Shown: positions 34,657-45,722, counted from the stretch's first letter. The stretch: 64,000 bases of DNA from Nageia nagi (GCA_050084985.1 JBITNC010000001.1:153078001-153142000); one strand, 5' to 3'. The notes: a model not told the origin generated them from the sequence alone. Program-made: numbers and translations.

Positions 34657-35227
34657 TGATGTACCTTCAAATGATCATAACTTTTGATTTGACTATTGGA
34701 TCATCTTAAAATTTTGAGGAGAGCTAGACATGGTTTTCACTATTCAGCTACCACCTCCTCTAGGAGAGATGCTCCCAAACAAAAAGTTTTCTAATCAGCC
34801 TAAATCCATCACTTAGTGCCTCAAAATTAGCTTTTAATGTCATTTTTCAGGATTTTCCAATAAATAGACTTTAATATATTTTGTTGTAAAATTTGTTTAG
34901 GAGAATAAATTGGGAAATGGCTTAGTCTATGTTAACTGGGCTTGTATGCCAAGCTTGGTTGTAATCTGAGAAACTTTCTATTTTTAGAAACTTTCTATCT
35001 TTCTATCTTTAGAAAGTTTCTATTTTTAGTAATGTCTTGGTTTTTAGACTATTCATTATTTTTGAGGGAGAGTCTCCTTGTTTCTATATTAGCTATTATA
35101 ATAGAACTAAAAAAGGTATTATGAATTCAGGAATGAGAAGAGAATTTTTTATAGGTTTTCTTCTATCTTAATACATTTATGTTATTAGAGCCCATTTTGT
35201 TGGTCTCTTTTAGCTGAATTCACATCA
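34657..35227 (+). repeat. 3' LTR of chromovirus
   Basis: This is the 571-base partner of 29,540-30,111, with the same ends. Its inverted repeat (34,987-35,020) is unchanged although the LTRs have diverged by about 11%. Confidence 0.92.
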
Positions 35228-35500
35228 TTATGATATGCATAAGATGGATTTTTTGAAAGTGTGCTAGAGACTTTTAAGTAAACATAATGTTCAAGAAATA
35301 ATTCAAACACTTAAACCCTTATCAATGCTTTTCCATCATTTTCCTTAGAGGTGGGCTTTTCATAGTATGAAGAACCATCAAAAAGTAGATGAAAATGGTT
35401 TCTTATCAAATGATGAGATCAGGATTACCACAATAGTTATTTATGCAAAATGTGAGAGAATACACAAGGTCTATGAATGATATAAATAATGTTTCATTTG
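35228..35500 (+). pseudogene. PPR gene relic, downstream half
   Basis: It continues the repeat cut at 29,539: GATATGCATAAGATGG (usual protein GYAQNG), then CTAGAGACTTTTAAG (usual LETFK). Farther on the plus strand reads VDENGFLSNDEI and VIYAKCERIHKVYE, matching VVENGF...MYAKCGRIHKA. Frame breaks are present. Together with 29,107-29,539 it makes about two to three PPR units. Confidence 0.65.
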
Positions 35501-35959
35501 TAGGTTTCAATGCTACCTTGAGATCATATCAGGCAGAAAGAAAAGTAGCCATATAAAAGATTAACAACATTTCCAAACTAAGTTTCTTCAAGGAATCCTG
35601 ATTGGCATTAAAATATTTTTGAAGGGAAGGGAATACAAGAGTGCCAAGGGAAAACTTAGATCATTCACAAGATAGACTCCCATGAATAACATAATATACA
35701 TGAGAGGGACTAGAGTCAGAGGAGCTTTTGATTAAGGTAAGGTAAGATTGGGATTTCTTCCGAGGCATGGACTCCCATTATCTACTCATAATAGAATTAA
35801 TTGACTAGTCTCATCACTTTACTAAAATACATAACACAATTGTACTCAGAAATTACTACCAATAGACTTAAATTAAAGGGAAAAATAATAAGACCACACT
35901 CCTTTACTTTTTAAATAAAATGCAAGTTATTAACCATCACATACAATATATCAAACAAA

Positions 35960-37017
35960 ACAATTAATATATCCTTTCAAATGGTAAAATACCTCTATCA
36001 ACAATTAATTTCATAAACCTTTATCAAATAATCCTTCCATACAACTTATTAAATAACTAAGACTACTTCTTTAACTAGGCATTTTAGCTTTATTATCTAA
36101 AGTACAAAAGAATGCACTTGGACTTGAGAGAGGGAGAGGCTTCTCTTCTTCACCTAACTCTAAACCCAAATCTTGAGAATAAAAATAATGAGATACTAGA
36201 TAATTTTTCTAAGATTCCACCTTTTTACTTATAGCCAAGAAGGTTCAAATGTGTCCAAATAAATATCTACACATCTATTTAATAATTTTTATTGTAGGTC
36301 TTATTAAAGTTATTGATAAGTGTAGTGGAATTAAATACTTTATACCCATTTTATATTAACTAACAAATTAAGGCCAATTATTTCCCATATCTAACATAAG
36401 GAAACAAAATAAGTGGGACATATCTCAATTATTTTAATAACACTAAAATATCTTACAACATCTATAAAGTGATATTAGTCCATTCTAATTATCACTTTTT
36501 AATTTTTACCTTAGTTTACTAACAACCATAAGTAAACATTTAAATTCAAAAGAAGAGAATATTCCTCTCTTTTTGAAATAGTTTCAAAAATATATTGTAA
36601 AATCTTAACACTCATTTACCTAAGATGATTCCTTCATCCTGCACAGTAAAGATATTTGTGCGCACACAGATCCACACATTCCTTATTGATAATCATATTT
36701 TATAATTATGCAATGCAACTATATGATCTATGATGATCATTAGGGTTTGTTAGCAAACCAACACCAATCATTTCCTCACTCTTACCCTTTCATTCTTATC
36801 ACCAATTCACCCTTGGTTCCTTTGGTCTTTTTCCACACTTTTCATCTCAATTTAACCTGTAACTTGTGTCAAAACATCTTAAAGCCAACATCAAATAGAT
36901 ACAAATAAAGCATAGCATTATTCAAACTTATAATCCAATGGCATAATTCAAACTTAATTTCATTTGAATAGTTGATATTACTCAAGTATTAACAATGAGA
37001 TTGGGTGGGTTGTTACA
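35960..37017 (-). repeat. Second copy of the long LTR, right piece
   Basis: This aligns with about 9,300-10,387: shared strings include CACTTGGACTTGAGA, CTCTAAACCCAA, TATATGATCTA-GATGATCAT and the end TTGGGTGGGTTGTTACA. The piece and its left partner (26,209-28,900) probably came from one LTR now separated by the PPR relic and its chromovirus. The middle CpG-rich block of the first copy is not present. Confidence 0.65.
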
Positions 37018-37032
37018 TACCACCCCCCCTTA
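37018..37032 (-). other. Polypurine tract next to long LTR copy
   Basis: The minus strand reads TAAGGGGGGGTGGTA directly before the LTR start TGTAACAACCC. That marks 26,209-37,017 as the 3' LTR of a minus-strand element whose internal region lay to the right and is now mostly gone. Confidence 0.6.
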
Positions 37033-37129
37033 ATTATAATATAGTCCCCTATATTCTTTAATACAATCATAATTTAATCATAAAATTTCGATAATACTTC
37101 ACACAATCACTTAAACAAATAGGAAAATT

Positions 37130-38270
37130 GTCATCTTATGGTGAATTTAGCTTCCCAAGTGGAAGATGATGAAGAATACTTATCCCATTTTACTAGACAC
37201 TCATTAATCTATCATTTGAGACCCTAGTTGAGCCCACAATTCTCTATGGATAAGTGGTCACGTATTGAGAGTGTAAATACCATCATGCTTTAGCAAATGA
37301 TCCATTGTAAGTGACTTGTACCAAAATGCATTATACAAAGTGAATTCACCATACAACCACTCCATCTTGAGAGCATATTCAGGATTATATCCTTTCTATA
37401 CAGACTATGATAATTTGGTAACTTAGTTATGGGCCACAAGAGGTATCCATTTCTTGCTTTATATTTTTCAAAGAGGCTTGCATCATTAGGCTCCATTGGG
37501 TGCAGGTATTGTTGGTATTCTAAAGCTAGTTCACTTTTACAGTCTGTGGGTATCTATATTGATTGATCTCTATTTTCATAATTTCATTGACTACTCTTTA
37601 TCATCTTTGACCTTCAAAAGTAGAGCTTTATAGATTTATTAGAGAGAAGATTTATCATCACTTCATTCAAGTTACTTAGGTTTCCCATCCATAGCGTCTC
37701 ATCCCTAAACTAGCTTTTTATGTAGAGACATTCTTTCAGATCACTAATGGCACCAATGTTATGTCTGCCTACCTCCAACACTAGTGGTCTCCTAGCCTAA
37801 GGATTCCCCTTGGCGAACTACGAGTTTGTTCAAATTAGCTTCATGTTGAGATAGACCACAACATTCCAAAACGAGAGAGGACTTATTGACTTTGTTATTG
37901 ATAGGAGGTGGAGAATGAAGAATACTTGATCTTCAAATGTCCTGTCTACTATGAGATTTGAGGATGGTATTATTGCTTGTATAGGGAATCAAGATGCTCC
38001 TTATCCATATGTTTTTGTATCATGACTAGAGATGCCTAGCACTATTCTTGTGAGAGATCATCCTCTTTAGTCGAGTATCTTTAGAGTGATCTACACAGAC
38101 CCCTCTTACCACCAGATTGATCAGCTCTTTGTTCAATCCTATTTCATAACCCATTGTTTGAAAATGGCCCTCAAACAATACTCTTCAGCATACTTATAGT
38201 CTCAAGTCGACTCGACATTATCTCACATCGTACCAACCAGTCACAGCTTGAACGATAGCTATGTATCACC
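37130..38270 (+). pseudogene. LINE 3' remnant: RT thumb, C-terminal domain and Cys-box
   Basis: On the plus strand, ETLVEPTILYG at 37,218-37,250 is the late RT motif of LINEs (canonically DTLVTPTILYG). After a frame shift the C-terminal region reads IIQSEFTIQPLHLESIF, NLVMGHKRYPFLALYFSKRL and LASLGSIGC. Near 37,820 it reads ELRVCSN, then HVEIDHNIPKRERTY, then EVENEEYLIFKCP (37,905-37,943) and YYEI. This is a Cys-box module found after RT in some LINE groups. The usual His before the last Cys is Leu or Phe here. The element is 5'-truncated, with stops throughout. CpG content is higher than in the surroundings. Confidence 0.6.
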
Positions 38271-38592
38271 CTAATACTTTATATCATTTAACTATTTTTT
38301 AATCACTTGCTGACATTAAAATATATTTCTATTTCTATTTCTTTGGCTTTAAAAAAGATTACAAAATTGATTATTTATGCTAGTTCATTTGTACTGCTTC
38401 TGTATTCACATAAAGTCCTTCCACTCATCGCACATATATCATATTCAATTCATTAAAAAACTGGCAATTCAAGAGGGTTGCTGTATGTCATGTTGATAAG
38501 ATGTAATCCTTTTTGGTTTGGAAGCTCCACAAATAGCTTTTTTCAACAAGAATTGAATCACGGGTGAATGATTTTAATCCCCAGGCGTAGAA
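38271..38592. other. Spacer between LINE relic and LAZY1-like gene, with its 3' UTR
   Basis: No coding support. For the minus-strand gene this is the region after the stop codon. A weak poly(A)-type AATGAATTGAATA occurs on the minus strand near 38,440-38,460. Confidence 0.4.
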
Positions 38593-40318
38593 TTACAGTT
38601 CAAGCACCACAACTGCAAAAAGACAAACACCATTACAAATGTGAAAATCAGAGGCAATTCAATAGAGGAAGAATATATGATTAAATATGCTACTTACAGT
38701 CTGAGTTGGATCTGATCCAGTATTGTCGAATTCTCCCAAGAGAGTTGTCTATTGATAATGTATAATATTCTTCACATGATTCATGACTCTCATCTTCATC
38801 TTCATATATATGTGGAGTAATGTTCTTAATGGTAGACGATGTCGTGTTTATTAAGCCTTGGTTGGCATTGATATTGAATGATGACGATCCCTCGACTATC
38901 TCTTCAGGTAGTGAAGTAGCACTTTCACAGCTCAATGTTGAACAACTTGCCTCCCGGTCATGCATGACAGATTTTTGTAATCTCTTCTTTAATGCCTGTA
39001 AGCCAGTTCCCTTGAATATGCTCTTGCCCAACGTAGTTTTCAGCTGTGATATCCAAATATGCAGAAAGTGAGACATAATTGACCCAATATCATGATGACT
39101 TTTTGGGTCAATATCATCAATTTGAATTCGTTGTGATTTGTGTTGATGCTACCTGGGAGAATCCACAAGACCCTTGCGATGATGATTGAAGGCGTTTAAG
39201 CAGGTTCTTGATGTGGATCTTGTGCATCTCCCAGAATCCAGATTCCTTCACTGTATGACCAGATTTATCTAATTCCTTCTTTTCATTAGCAACGGTTCTG
39301 GGATTCTGAGATACTATTTCCCTCTGCTTCTTACCTATAAGGATTGCACCCAGAGTTATATTTTTCCGCTTCTTAAGCTTGTGCTAAGCTGAATTTTTGG
39401 CATCCACTGGAATGACAAAAAATTCTTCCAAGGGAAAACTAGGCGTGGCTAGCTGAGACTGGGGTTCTTCCTTATCATCTAATTCCTTTTCAAGCACTAG
39501 ATGGTTGGTATGTGACACTTGTTTGCAGTCACAATTGTCTTCAGATATTTGATTATAAACATTAATATCATTTTGCAATATGGTATGATCTTCAAGGCCC
39601 AAGATCTTGGCCAAGTTCTTTTTGAACTCCTCCACATCAATGAGTGTAATGCATTGATCTTCTTCTCCTTTCATCGGATAATTTTGATAGTGGTGCTGCT
39701 TCACACAGTTTCCATCAACTCCAAGAGTACCAATTCCTCTGGCAGCCAATTGTTAAAGACTAATGTGCCACATTGCTCCTCTTCCTTCCCTTCTAATAAT
39801 GCATCTGATTTAAACAAGATCTCGCATTCAACAAACCGAATAAATACACTTAAAACTCCTTACTCTACCACAACTATTACATTACTAGTTCTCAAGTGGA
39901 AAGAGATCAAAGTTGTAAACATATACAAATCTATATGTTATTATGCATGCACCAGCAACAAAACACTAACAAAAATGTCTTTTACAAGAGGTAAAGCAGC
40001 CCTATCAAAATAAAAATCCCAATGCCAATACACAAGGTTGAAATATCAAATGACTAAATTGTACTCGTAAGTCAAAGTCTTTAAACACCTCACCTCGAGT
40101 CCTATTTGAAGTATTGATAATATAACCACCGTAAACTATCTTCTTTGGATTGAACTTCCTCTGAACCCAATTGAAGATCTGCAATGGGATTGAGTTAGAC
40201 AAGAAGAATGTCAGCATTTCTTTAGCCCAGTACATGATTTTTTCTTCTTCCACAAATTTTATGACTCCAAATAAACAAATACAATATGCATATCATTCAG
40301 CGCGCTAACTACCTTCAT
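38593..40318 (-). CDS. LAZY1-like: LAZY1-family (IGT) gene, five exons, one in-frame stop in exon 3
   Basis: LAZY1-family proteins act at the plasma membrane and in the nucleus in gravity signalling, shaping branch and root angle through polar auxin transport. Coding exons (minus strand): 40,318-40,313 (ATG AAG only), 40,178-40,094, 39,736-39,153, 39,043-38,698 and 38,612-38,593; every intron is GT-AG. The start reads MK-IFNWVQRKFNPKK, matching the family N-terminus. Exon 3 opens GIGTLGVDGN (the IGT/GTLG motif) and includes LIDVEEFKKNLAKILG and FPLEEFF. The end YWIRSNSD-FVVLEL is the conserved C-terminal region known to bind RLD partners. About 346 codons stay in phase across all junctions, close to family size (roughly 300-420). 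A single TAG at 39,386-39,384 (codon 148) interrupts it. This may be a young pseudogene, an allele or a sequence error; bypass by removal of an in-frame 114-base piece is possible but unlikely. Confidence 0.85.
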
Positions 40319-41060
40319 TCTAAAGCTCCAAAATTAGTCAAGGATTGACACACGGAATTTCTATGTCGTCAAAGTGGAAATGAATTCGAATCCTTCAACC
40401 AAAATTGATTGCTGCCTCTTCTTCCAGAATAGCATAAGATTGATATTTAACACCTTTTCTTTCTCTCTATTCAACTTTAGCAAATCCCAAGGTAGATTTT
40501 ATCTAGTTATTTAGATTTCAAAGGTTTAATTAAACCGGCAATTAATGAGGATTATTCCTCGGATTCAGTGACCTACTTAGCTAAGGCTCCCGAGCATTCT
40601 TAAAGTTCCACTTTGTACTATCGTGGCATGCCTTCATCCAAGGGACCCACTTCGTACTACCGTGGAGTGGGTTTCATCGAAGGTAAAAAAAAATTCTCGC
40701 ACGGAGTCACCTGGTGACTTTTAAAAAATTCTCAGTACAATCGTGGATGCACCCCGGTATCTAGATTTCCATGCTTGAAAAGTTGTTCATAGTATAAGTA
40801 ACAGACATAAACTATACATGTGTAGGTTGTCTCACCAAATTTAGCAATTATTGGAAAACAAAATTCTTCTACTATTCTGCTGTCTCACTAAAGTTGTTCT
40901 GGTATCATGTTACTTCGAATTTTCATATCACATGGAGTAGTACTCATGCATACCAATGCGGTTGCATGAGGATGTCACGTGTTTCTTTTTCTCCATTGCA
41001 AGTGTTCAATCTCTTTGGTGTTATAATTTTGGTATCAAGTTTATAAAACACGTAGGGATC
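40319..41060 (-). promoter_or_regulatory. Upstream region of LAZY1-like gene with repeated motif and palindrome
   Basis: This region precedes the start codon and is richer in CpG than the surroundings. It has three copies of GTAC(T/A)A(T/C)CGTGG, at 40,615-40,626, 40,654-40,665 and 40,735-40,746; the first two lie in an imperfect direct repeat of about 38 bases (40,606-40,683). AGTCACCTGGTGACT at 40,705-40,719 is a perfect inverted repeat around a central T and contains an E-box (CACCTG). No convincing TATA box was seen. A regulatory role is inferred from position only. Confidence 0.4.
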
Positions 41061-42060
41061 TTATGGAGAATATTTGTTGTTTAGAAAGTAACAGGTTAGA
41101 ATATCAAAATCTTCAAAATTCCCACAGATTTGAAGATACATCACTGATTTTAAAGCATTTAATATATTTGTCCTATGAAAAAATCCAAAATCAGTTTCAA
41201 CAATTTACATTCAGCATAAATAGTATACACAGAACAGCTAAGAGCCTCTACAAACATTCTGGAATATATGAACAACTTGACATTAAAATTGTTCCTATGT
41301 TTTTTATTTGTTAAGTAAACAGAACTCATTCAACTGATTCAATATTTTCTAGATGCACGATAAAAGTTAAGTTGGATTTAAATGATATGTCTTATATGCT
41401 ATATTACAACCATCTTATTAACAATTGAATAGACTTTCTTTTAATTAATAATACATATTTGGAAACAAATTAAACTTACTCAATAATAAATTAGATATTA
41501 AGTGCGAGAATAAGATTTGAGATAATTTACTCAGATTTGTATGGTTTTTTAGTCTTATTAAAATTACTCATAGTTAATACCATACCATAATTTTGTATAA
41601 GTTAATGAATATTTTCAATGATAAAATTATGAATGATATATTTGATTAGTAATAGAAAGTAAATTAGAAATATTTAGTTTGTATTATATTTATTACTATT
41701 TAGGTAAATTGAATTGTGGTTATTTTTTTTTTCAAATGATCTTTAAATTTATTATTGTATATTTTTAAGAAAAAAATTAGAATATTTGATTATTAGCATG
41801 GTGAAAAAGAATACAATTCTTCATTATGTATAAAGTAATAATATAGTATTTTGGTTATAAACAAAACTTATCTTAAATGGAGAGTTAGATTATCCTCTAC
41901 ACAAAATTTTAAAATAAAAAAATGGTTGTTGTATTTTTAATCATGTAAATTATATTTGTAATTGAATAATATAAAATAGTTAAATATATCTATTATAACT
42001 AATATCTTATCAATTTTAAATTTAAAAATATTTGTTGAAATTTATAAATAATATTTTTTT
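41061..42060. other. AT-rich spacer, no gene seen
   Basis: One open frame of 83 codons at 41,063-41,314 has no recognisable motif or plausible splice context. The rest is strongly AT-rich with no element ends. Confidence 0.5.
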
Positions 42061-42074
42061 TACACATGCAATTA

Positions 42075-42118
42075 ACACAACTCACACATCCAACATACAC
42101 AACTCACACATCCAACAT
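42075..42118. repeat. Perfect 22-base tandem duplication
   Basis: The 22-base unit, starting ACACAACTCACACATCC, occurs twice in a row without a mismatch. It stands in an AT-rich spacer, and its identity points to recent slippage. Confidence 0.85.
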
Positions 42119-42721
42119 AGATACTAGAACTCAAGACAAGGCCCAACCAACCATTGCACTGCTACCCCAATGCCTCCCACTAGGGCTTTATAAATAATTT
42201 TACATGCATATTGATGATAGAAACTCAAATTTTCCATATGTATAAAATGAAGTTTTTGTAATCTTATTTATTTAATCTAGTTCAAAAAGTTAGGAAAAAA
42301 GTATGTACCATAAAATTATGATTCTTTTACATTATTTGAAGTATAATAAATAAAGTAACATAAAAATTACATATTTAAAAGCTAAAAGGAAAACTATATA
42401 ATCTTTCTAAAATCTTCAAAAATATTAAATATAAAAATAAAAAGTATTTATGTAATGAATGGATATATTATGTATAACCAAAAGAATGTTGAAAAAGCTA
42501 AGTTTTTTGTCCCTATGCAACCTAGACTTAATGCAAAAAGAAGTATGCTTCTACTTTGATAAAATGTATGTTTAAGTTTGAATGAGAAAATAACACATGT
42601 TATATTTTAATTTTTTAAGTTTCATATATTAGTAAATTTTATGTTTAAGTTTGAATTAGTAAGTTTATATATATATATATTTTGTCACCTACTTTTCTTC
42701 TTTTGATATGGATTCACTCTT

Positions 42722-43164
42722 TCTTATAAGAGTTTCTTATATGACCTTCAGATGTCTAATAAAATTTTAGAAAATGTTATGTTACCATTTTTGTAGTTCA
42801 TACAAAATTTTCATATATATATATATATATATATATAAGTAGCATTATATATAAGTTTTAATTTACACTTTCTTATAAGAGTTTCTTAGATGGTCTTTAC
42901 ATGTGTAATGAAATATTATAAAATATTATGCTTACGATTTTTGTAGTTCATAAGAAATTTCCCTATATACAAGTAGCATTATATATAAGTCTTTTATGTT
43001 ATAACTTTTATTTCTTTTAGTAGCATTATCATCTACTTTTCTTCTTTTAATATTGATTCACTATATATTATAAGAGTTTTTTATATGGCCTTCACATGGC
43101 TAATGAAATCTTAAAAAATCTTATGGTTACCATTTTTGTAGTTCATAAAAACTTTCCATATAAA
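42722..43164. repeat. Three copies of a ~95-base unit, with TA microsatellite
   Basis: Units at 42,724-42,815, 42,871-42,970 and 43,068-43,164 share TATAAGAGTTTCTTA, then a piece like TGGCCTTCACATG, and ATTTTTGTAGTTCATA. A second shared string (CTACTTTTCTTCTTTT) precedes units one and three. An (AT)n run lies at 42,813-42,837. No coding sense was found. Confidence 0.7.
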
Positions 43165-45628
43165 GGTACAAAAATACATAATAGATTAATTTTCATATGC
43201 ATTTATTGGACATGATTTTCAATACTTTTCCATTATTAATAAGTTATTCATTACTATTATATTTTAATGCATAAAATGTCTTAAGGAAATTCTATCATTT
43301 ATGTGTTATTAGAAAACTAATTAATAAAAAATAAAAATTCATTTTTAAAACTTTTAAAGAGTCTCAAGGAATTTGGTAGTACCACTCCAAAGATTGACAA
43401 TAAAGAATTCTAAAGAACATTTTTAAAAAGATTTCCACATCATAGGCACATCATAGGTGATATCACAACATGAAATATAATAGGATTTTTAGTTGTTTAT
43501 GGGTTTATCTTTAAAAATTTAAAATTTGAGATTTTCAAAGTCCAGAAGTAATATTTAAAATTTAAAATTTTCATAGTTTAGAAACAATTATTAAGTAATA
43601 AAAAATTACGACTTTTATTTGATTTATTCTTTCAATATTACATCATAAAATAAGGTAAAAATAATTTTTTATTGAGGTACTATAAACCATTATATTTTAT
43701 AAAGTTTAACTATTTATATTTTTTTGTAATCCTAAATTTTCATAATTTGTTTATATGGGATATATAACTTGATTGTTAAAATAAAACTCAATTTTATGGG
43801 TAAGAAATTTGATTACAACTATGATTAAATATGTTAGTAGGGAAATGACTATAAAAAAAAATTTATTCTAAACTTAAAAACTTTCTATAAAAGGATTAAT
43901 AAGAGGAACAAATATGTCAACACCCTTGAGCTAATTACATAATAAATTTGAGGTTAGAGAAAATATGTTTATCATAGGAATAAGCTAGGATGATAGTATA
44001 TTGAAGGCTTTGGTTAATGGCAACTTAGAAAATATTTAATCCATTTAAGGTATATCTATATTACATAAGGTTTTTGACCAATGGATTAAGTCCTTTAAGG
44101 GATATTAAACTAAGGAGTTAGTCTTCTTCTAGAGATAAGGGACCTTAAATTGTACATATCATATATATTATTAGGGTGACAAGTAAGATTCAACCCTTAC
44201 AATTTATAGTAAACTTATTTTATAGAAGGATTTTTTCTAAAAACTATTATTATAGATACCTAATTTTGATTTTTATTCTATTAAAAATCACTATTTTAGA
44301 TTTCAATAGGAGTTAGTTCATTTAATAGAATTTCTATAAAGTATATTATTCTTTCAATATATAGTCAACTATTGTTCTCTTCTTTTCTTTCATTCCTAAC
44401 ATATAAAAGGAGGTTCCAAGATCATTTCAAATCATCATTTCTCTTTGTCATTAAAAATTATCTATGAAAAAGCTCAAGATGTCTCTATATAATCCATTCA
44501 AACATATGAATATCATCATTACAAATTTGAGACATCCAAGAATTCATTGCCAATCATTGAGGTGACTTGAAGAGCTTCTTGAGCCATAATGATAGGTTTT
44601 AAACTAAATTAGAGCAATCAGACTGCAAAGTAGATATTTTAAACTCATTAACTAAGCTCTATTATATAAAATAATTCTTTAAAAAAGGTTTAAATTAACT
44701 TTATTTTAGGCTCTAAGATTAAGCTTGACCATGATCCTACAAGATCCTTAGTTTTCAAAAGTCACAAGTTGGGTTGTTTTTAGTTTTTGAGCCTCTTATA
44801 TCCTTTATTTATTTCATAAATATCTTTTATGAATAATTGAATATTTTGTTTCATTTCAATTTAGATGTTTTATTCCAAATAATAGGAATAAGCTTGACCA
44901 TCATTAAGGTTAATCCTAACCCTTATGAAATTCAAGATAAGTATCAATCATCCCAAAATAATTGAGTTTTGAAGAGCCTTGTAGGAAGGAATTGGTAGTC
45001 AAATTTAAAGGGTTAAAACTCATAAAATGTGTGTATAAAGTATTATCTTATTTATTTTAATTGGATATATTAAAATTTGGAACTATGATGCTTAATTGTT
45101 AAATCTTACCTACCCTAGTTTGTAGAAAATTATCATATTTTCCCACCTTAGTCATATTAGCACTATACTAAAATCAAGATTTGAGGATGGTTCTAATCCA
45201 CTATGATAGGTATTTAATGGTAGTTTTTCTCTATCATATATGAGGTGTAGTAAAAATAATTGGAGGATATGATGGCAATTTTAATCCACTAATCATAACC
45301 ATCTTAGTATCTTCATACAAAAGTGGGTACTAAAGCATCATATTATAATACATATAACCATCATCTTAGGGTTATATTTTAATAATATATTATATAAATA
45401 ATAATAAAATAATATAGGTATATAACCACCATAGTATATAATATGAGTATGGTTATAAAATATTATCTCATGATTTCATCTGTAAAAGAAATATAGGCTC
45501 GTGGGATGGTGCTCACAAATTTGCTTAAAATTACACTTCATGCCTTATCAAACATATGTTCGTGGTATGGTTCTCATAATTATTTGAAGAGCATAACATT
45601 TATATAAAATGAATTATATGAAAAGAAC
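43165..45628. other. AT-rich spacer, no gene seen
   Basis: No supported gene or complete repeat. The sequence is low in complexity, and no LTR pair or RT motif was recognised. Confidence 0.45.
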
Positions 45629-45722
45629 ATTCTCTCATTTGGATTTACCATTCTCAATTTGAAGTTTCCATTCTCAATTTGGACTTGTCATTCTCAATTG
45701 GACTTTCCATTCTCATCATTGG
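45629..45722. repeat. Short minisatellite, ~21-base unit
   Basis: Four to five imperfect units of CCATTCTCAATTTGGACTT lie head to tail. The unit length varies between 19 and 22 bases, so it does not keep a reading frame. Confidence 0.7.

Larger units (their letters stand above)
29540..35227 (+). mobile_element. Ty3/gypsy chromovirus, full-length structure but decayed
   Basis: A 5,688-base element with LTRs at 29,540-30,111 and 34,657-35,227, a primer site at 30,114, a polypurine tract before the 3' LTR, and plus-strand gag, protease, RT, RNase H, integrase and chromodomain in the canonical order. The LTRs differ at about 60-65 of 572 positions by hand count, near 11%. It split a PPR relic. 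The flanks GTAGG (29,535-29,539) and TTATG (35,228-35,232) are probably a decayed 5-base target duplication, because the intact PPR codons would read on through GTAGG into ATATGC. Many stops, an integrase deletion and lost catalytic residues make it inactive. Confidence 0.92.

Noticed and set aside
38820-39071. Plus-strand open frame of 83 codons
   Set aside because: Antisense shadow of exon 4 of the LAZY1-like gene.
39519-40013. Plus-strand open frame of 164 codons, the longest in the window
   Set aside because: It runs antisense across exon 3 and intron 2 of the LAZY1-like gene, has no motif, and the minus-strand gene has splice and family support.
40005-40253. Minus-strand open frame taken as a single exon
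   Set aside because: Its first 25 codons are intron 1; the real start is the ATG AAG exon at 40,318, and the tail after 40,094 is intron 2.
41063-41314. Plus-strand open frame near the LAZY1-like promoter
   Set aside because: No family motif, no splice context and AT-driven composition; treated as chance.
42121-42190. GC-richer stretch as a tRNA gene
   Set aside because: No A/B box pair, cloverleaf stems or anticodon loop could be drawn.
42813-42837. AT dinucleotide run as an origin or regulatory element
   Set aside because: Simple microsatellite; similar runs occur near 26-41 and 42,668.
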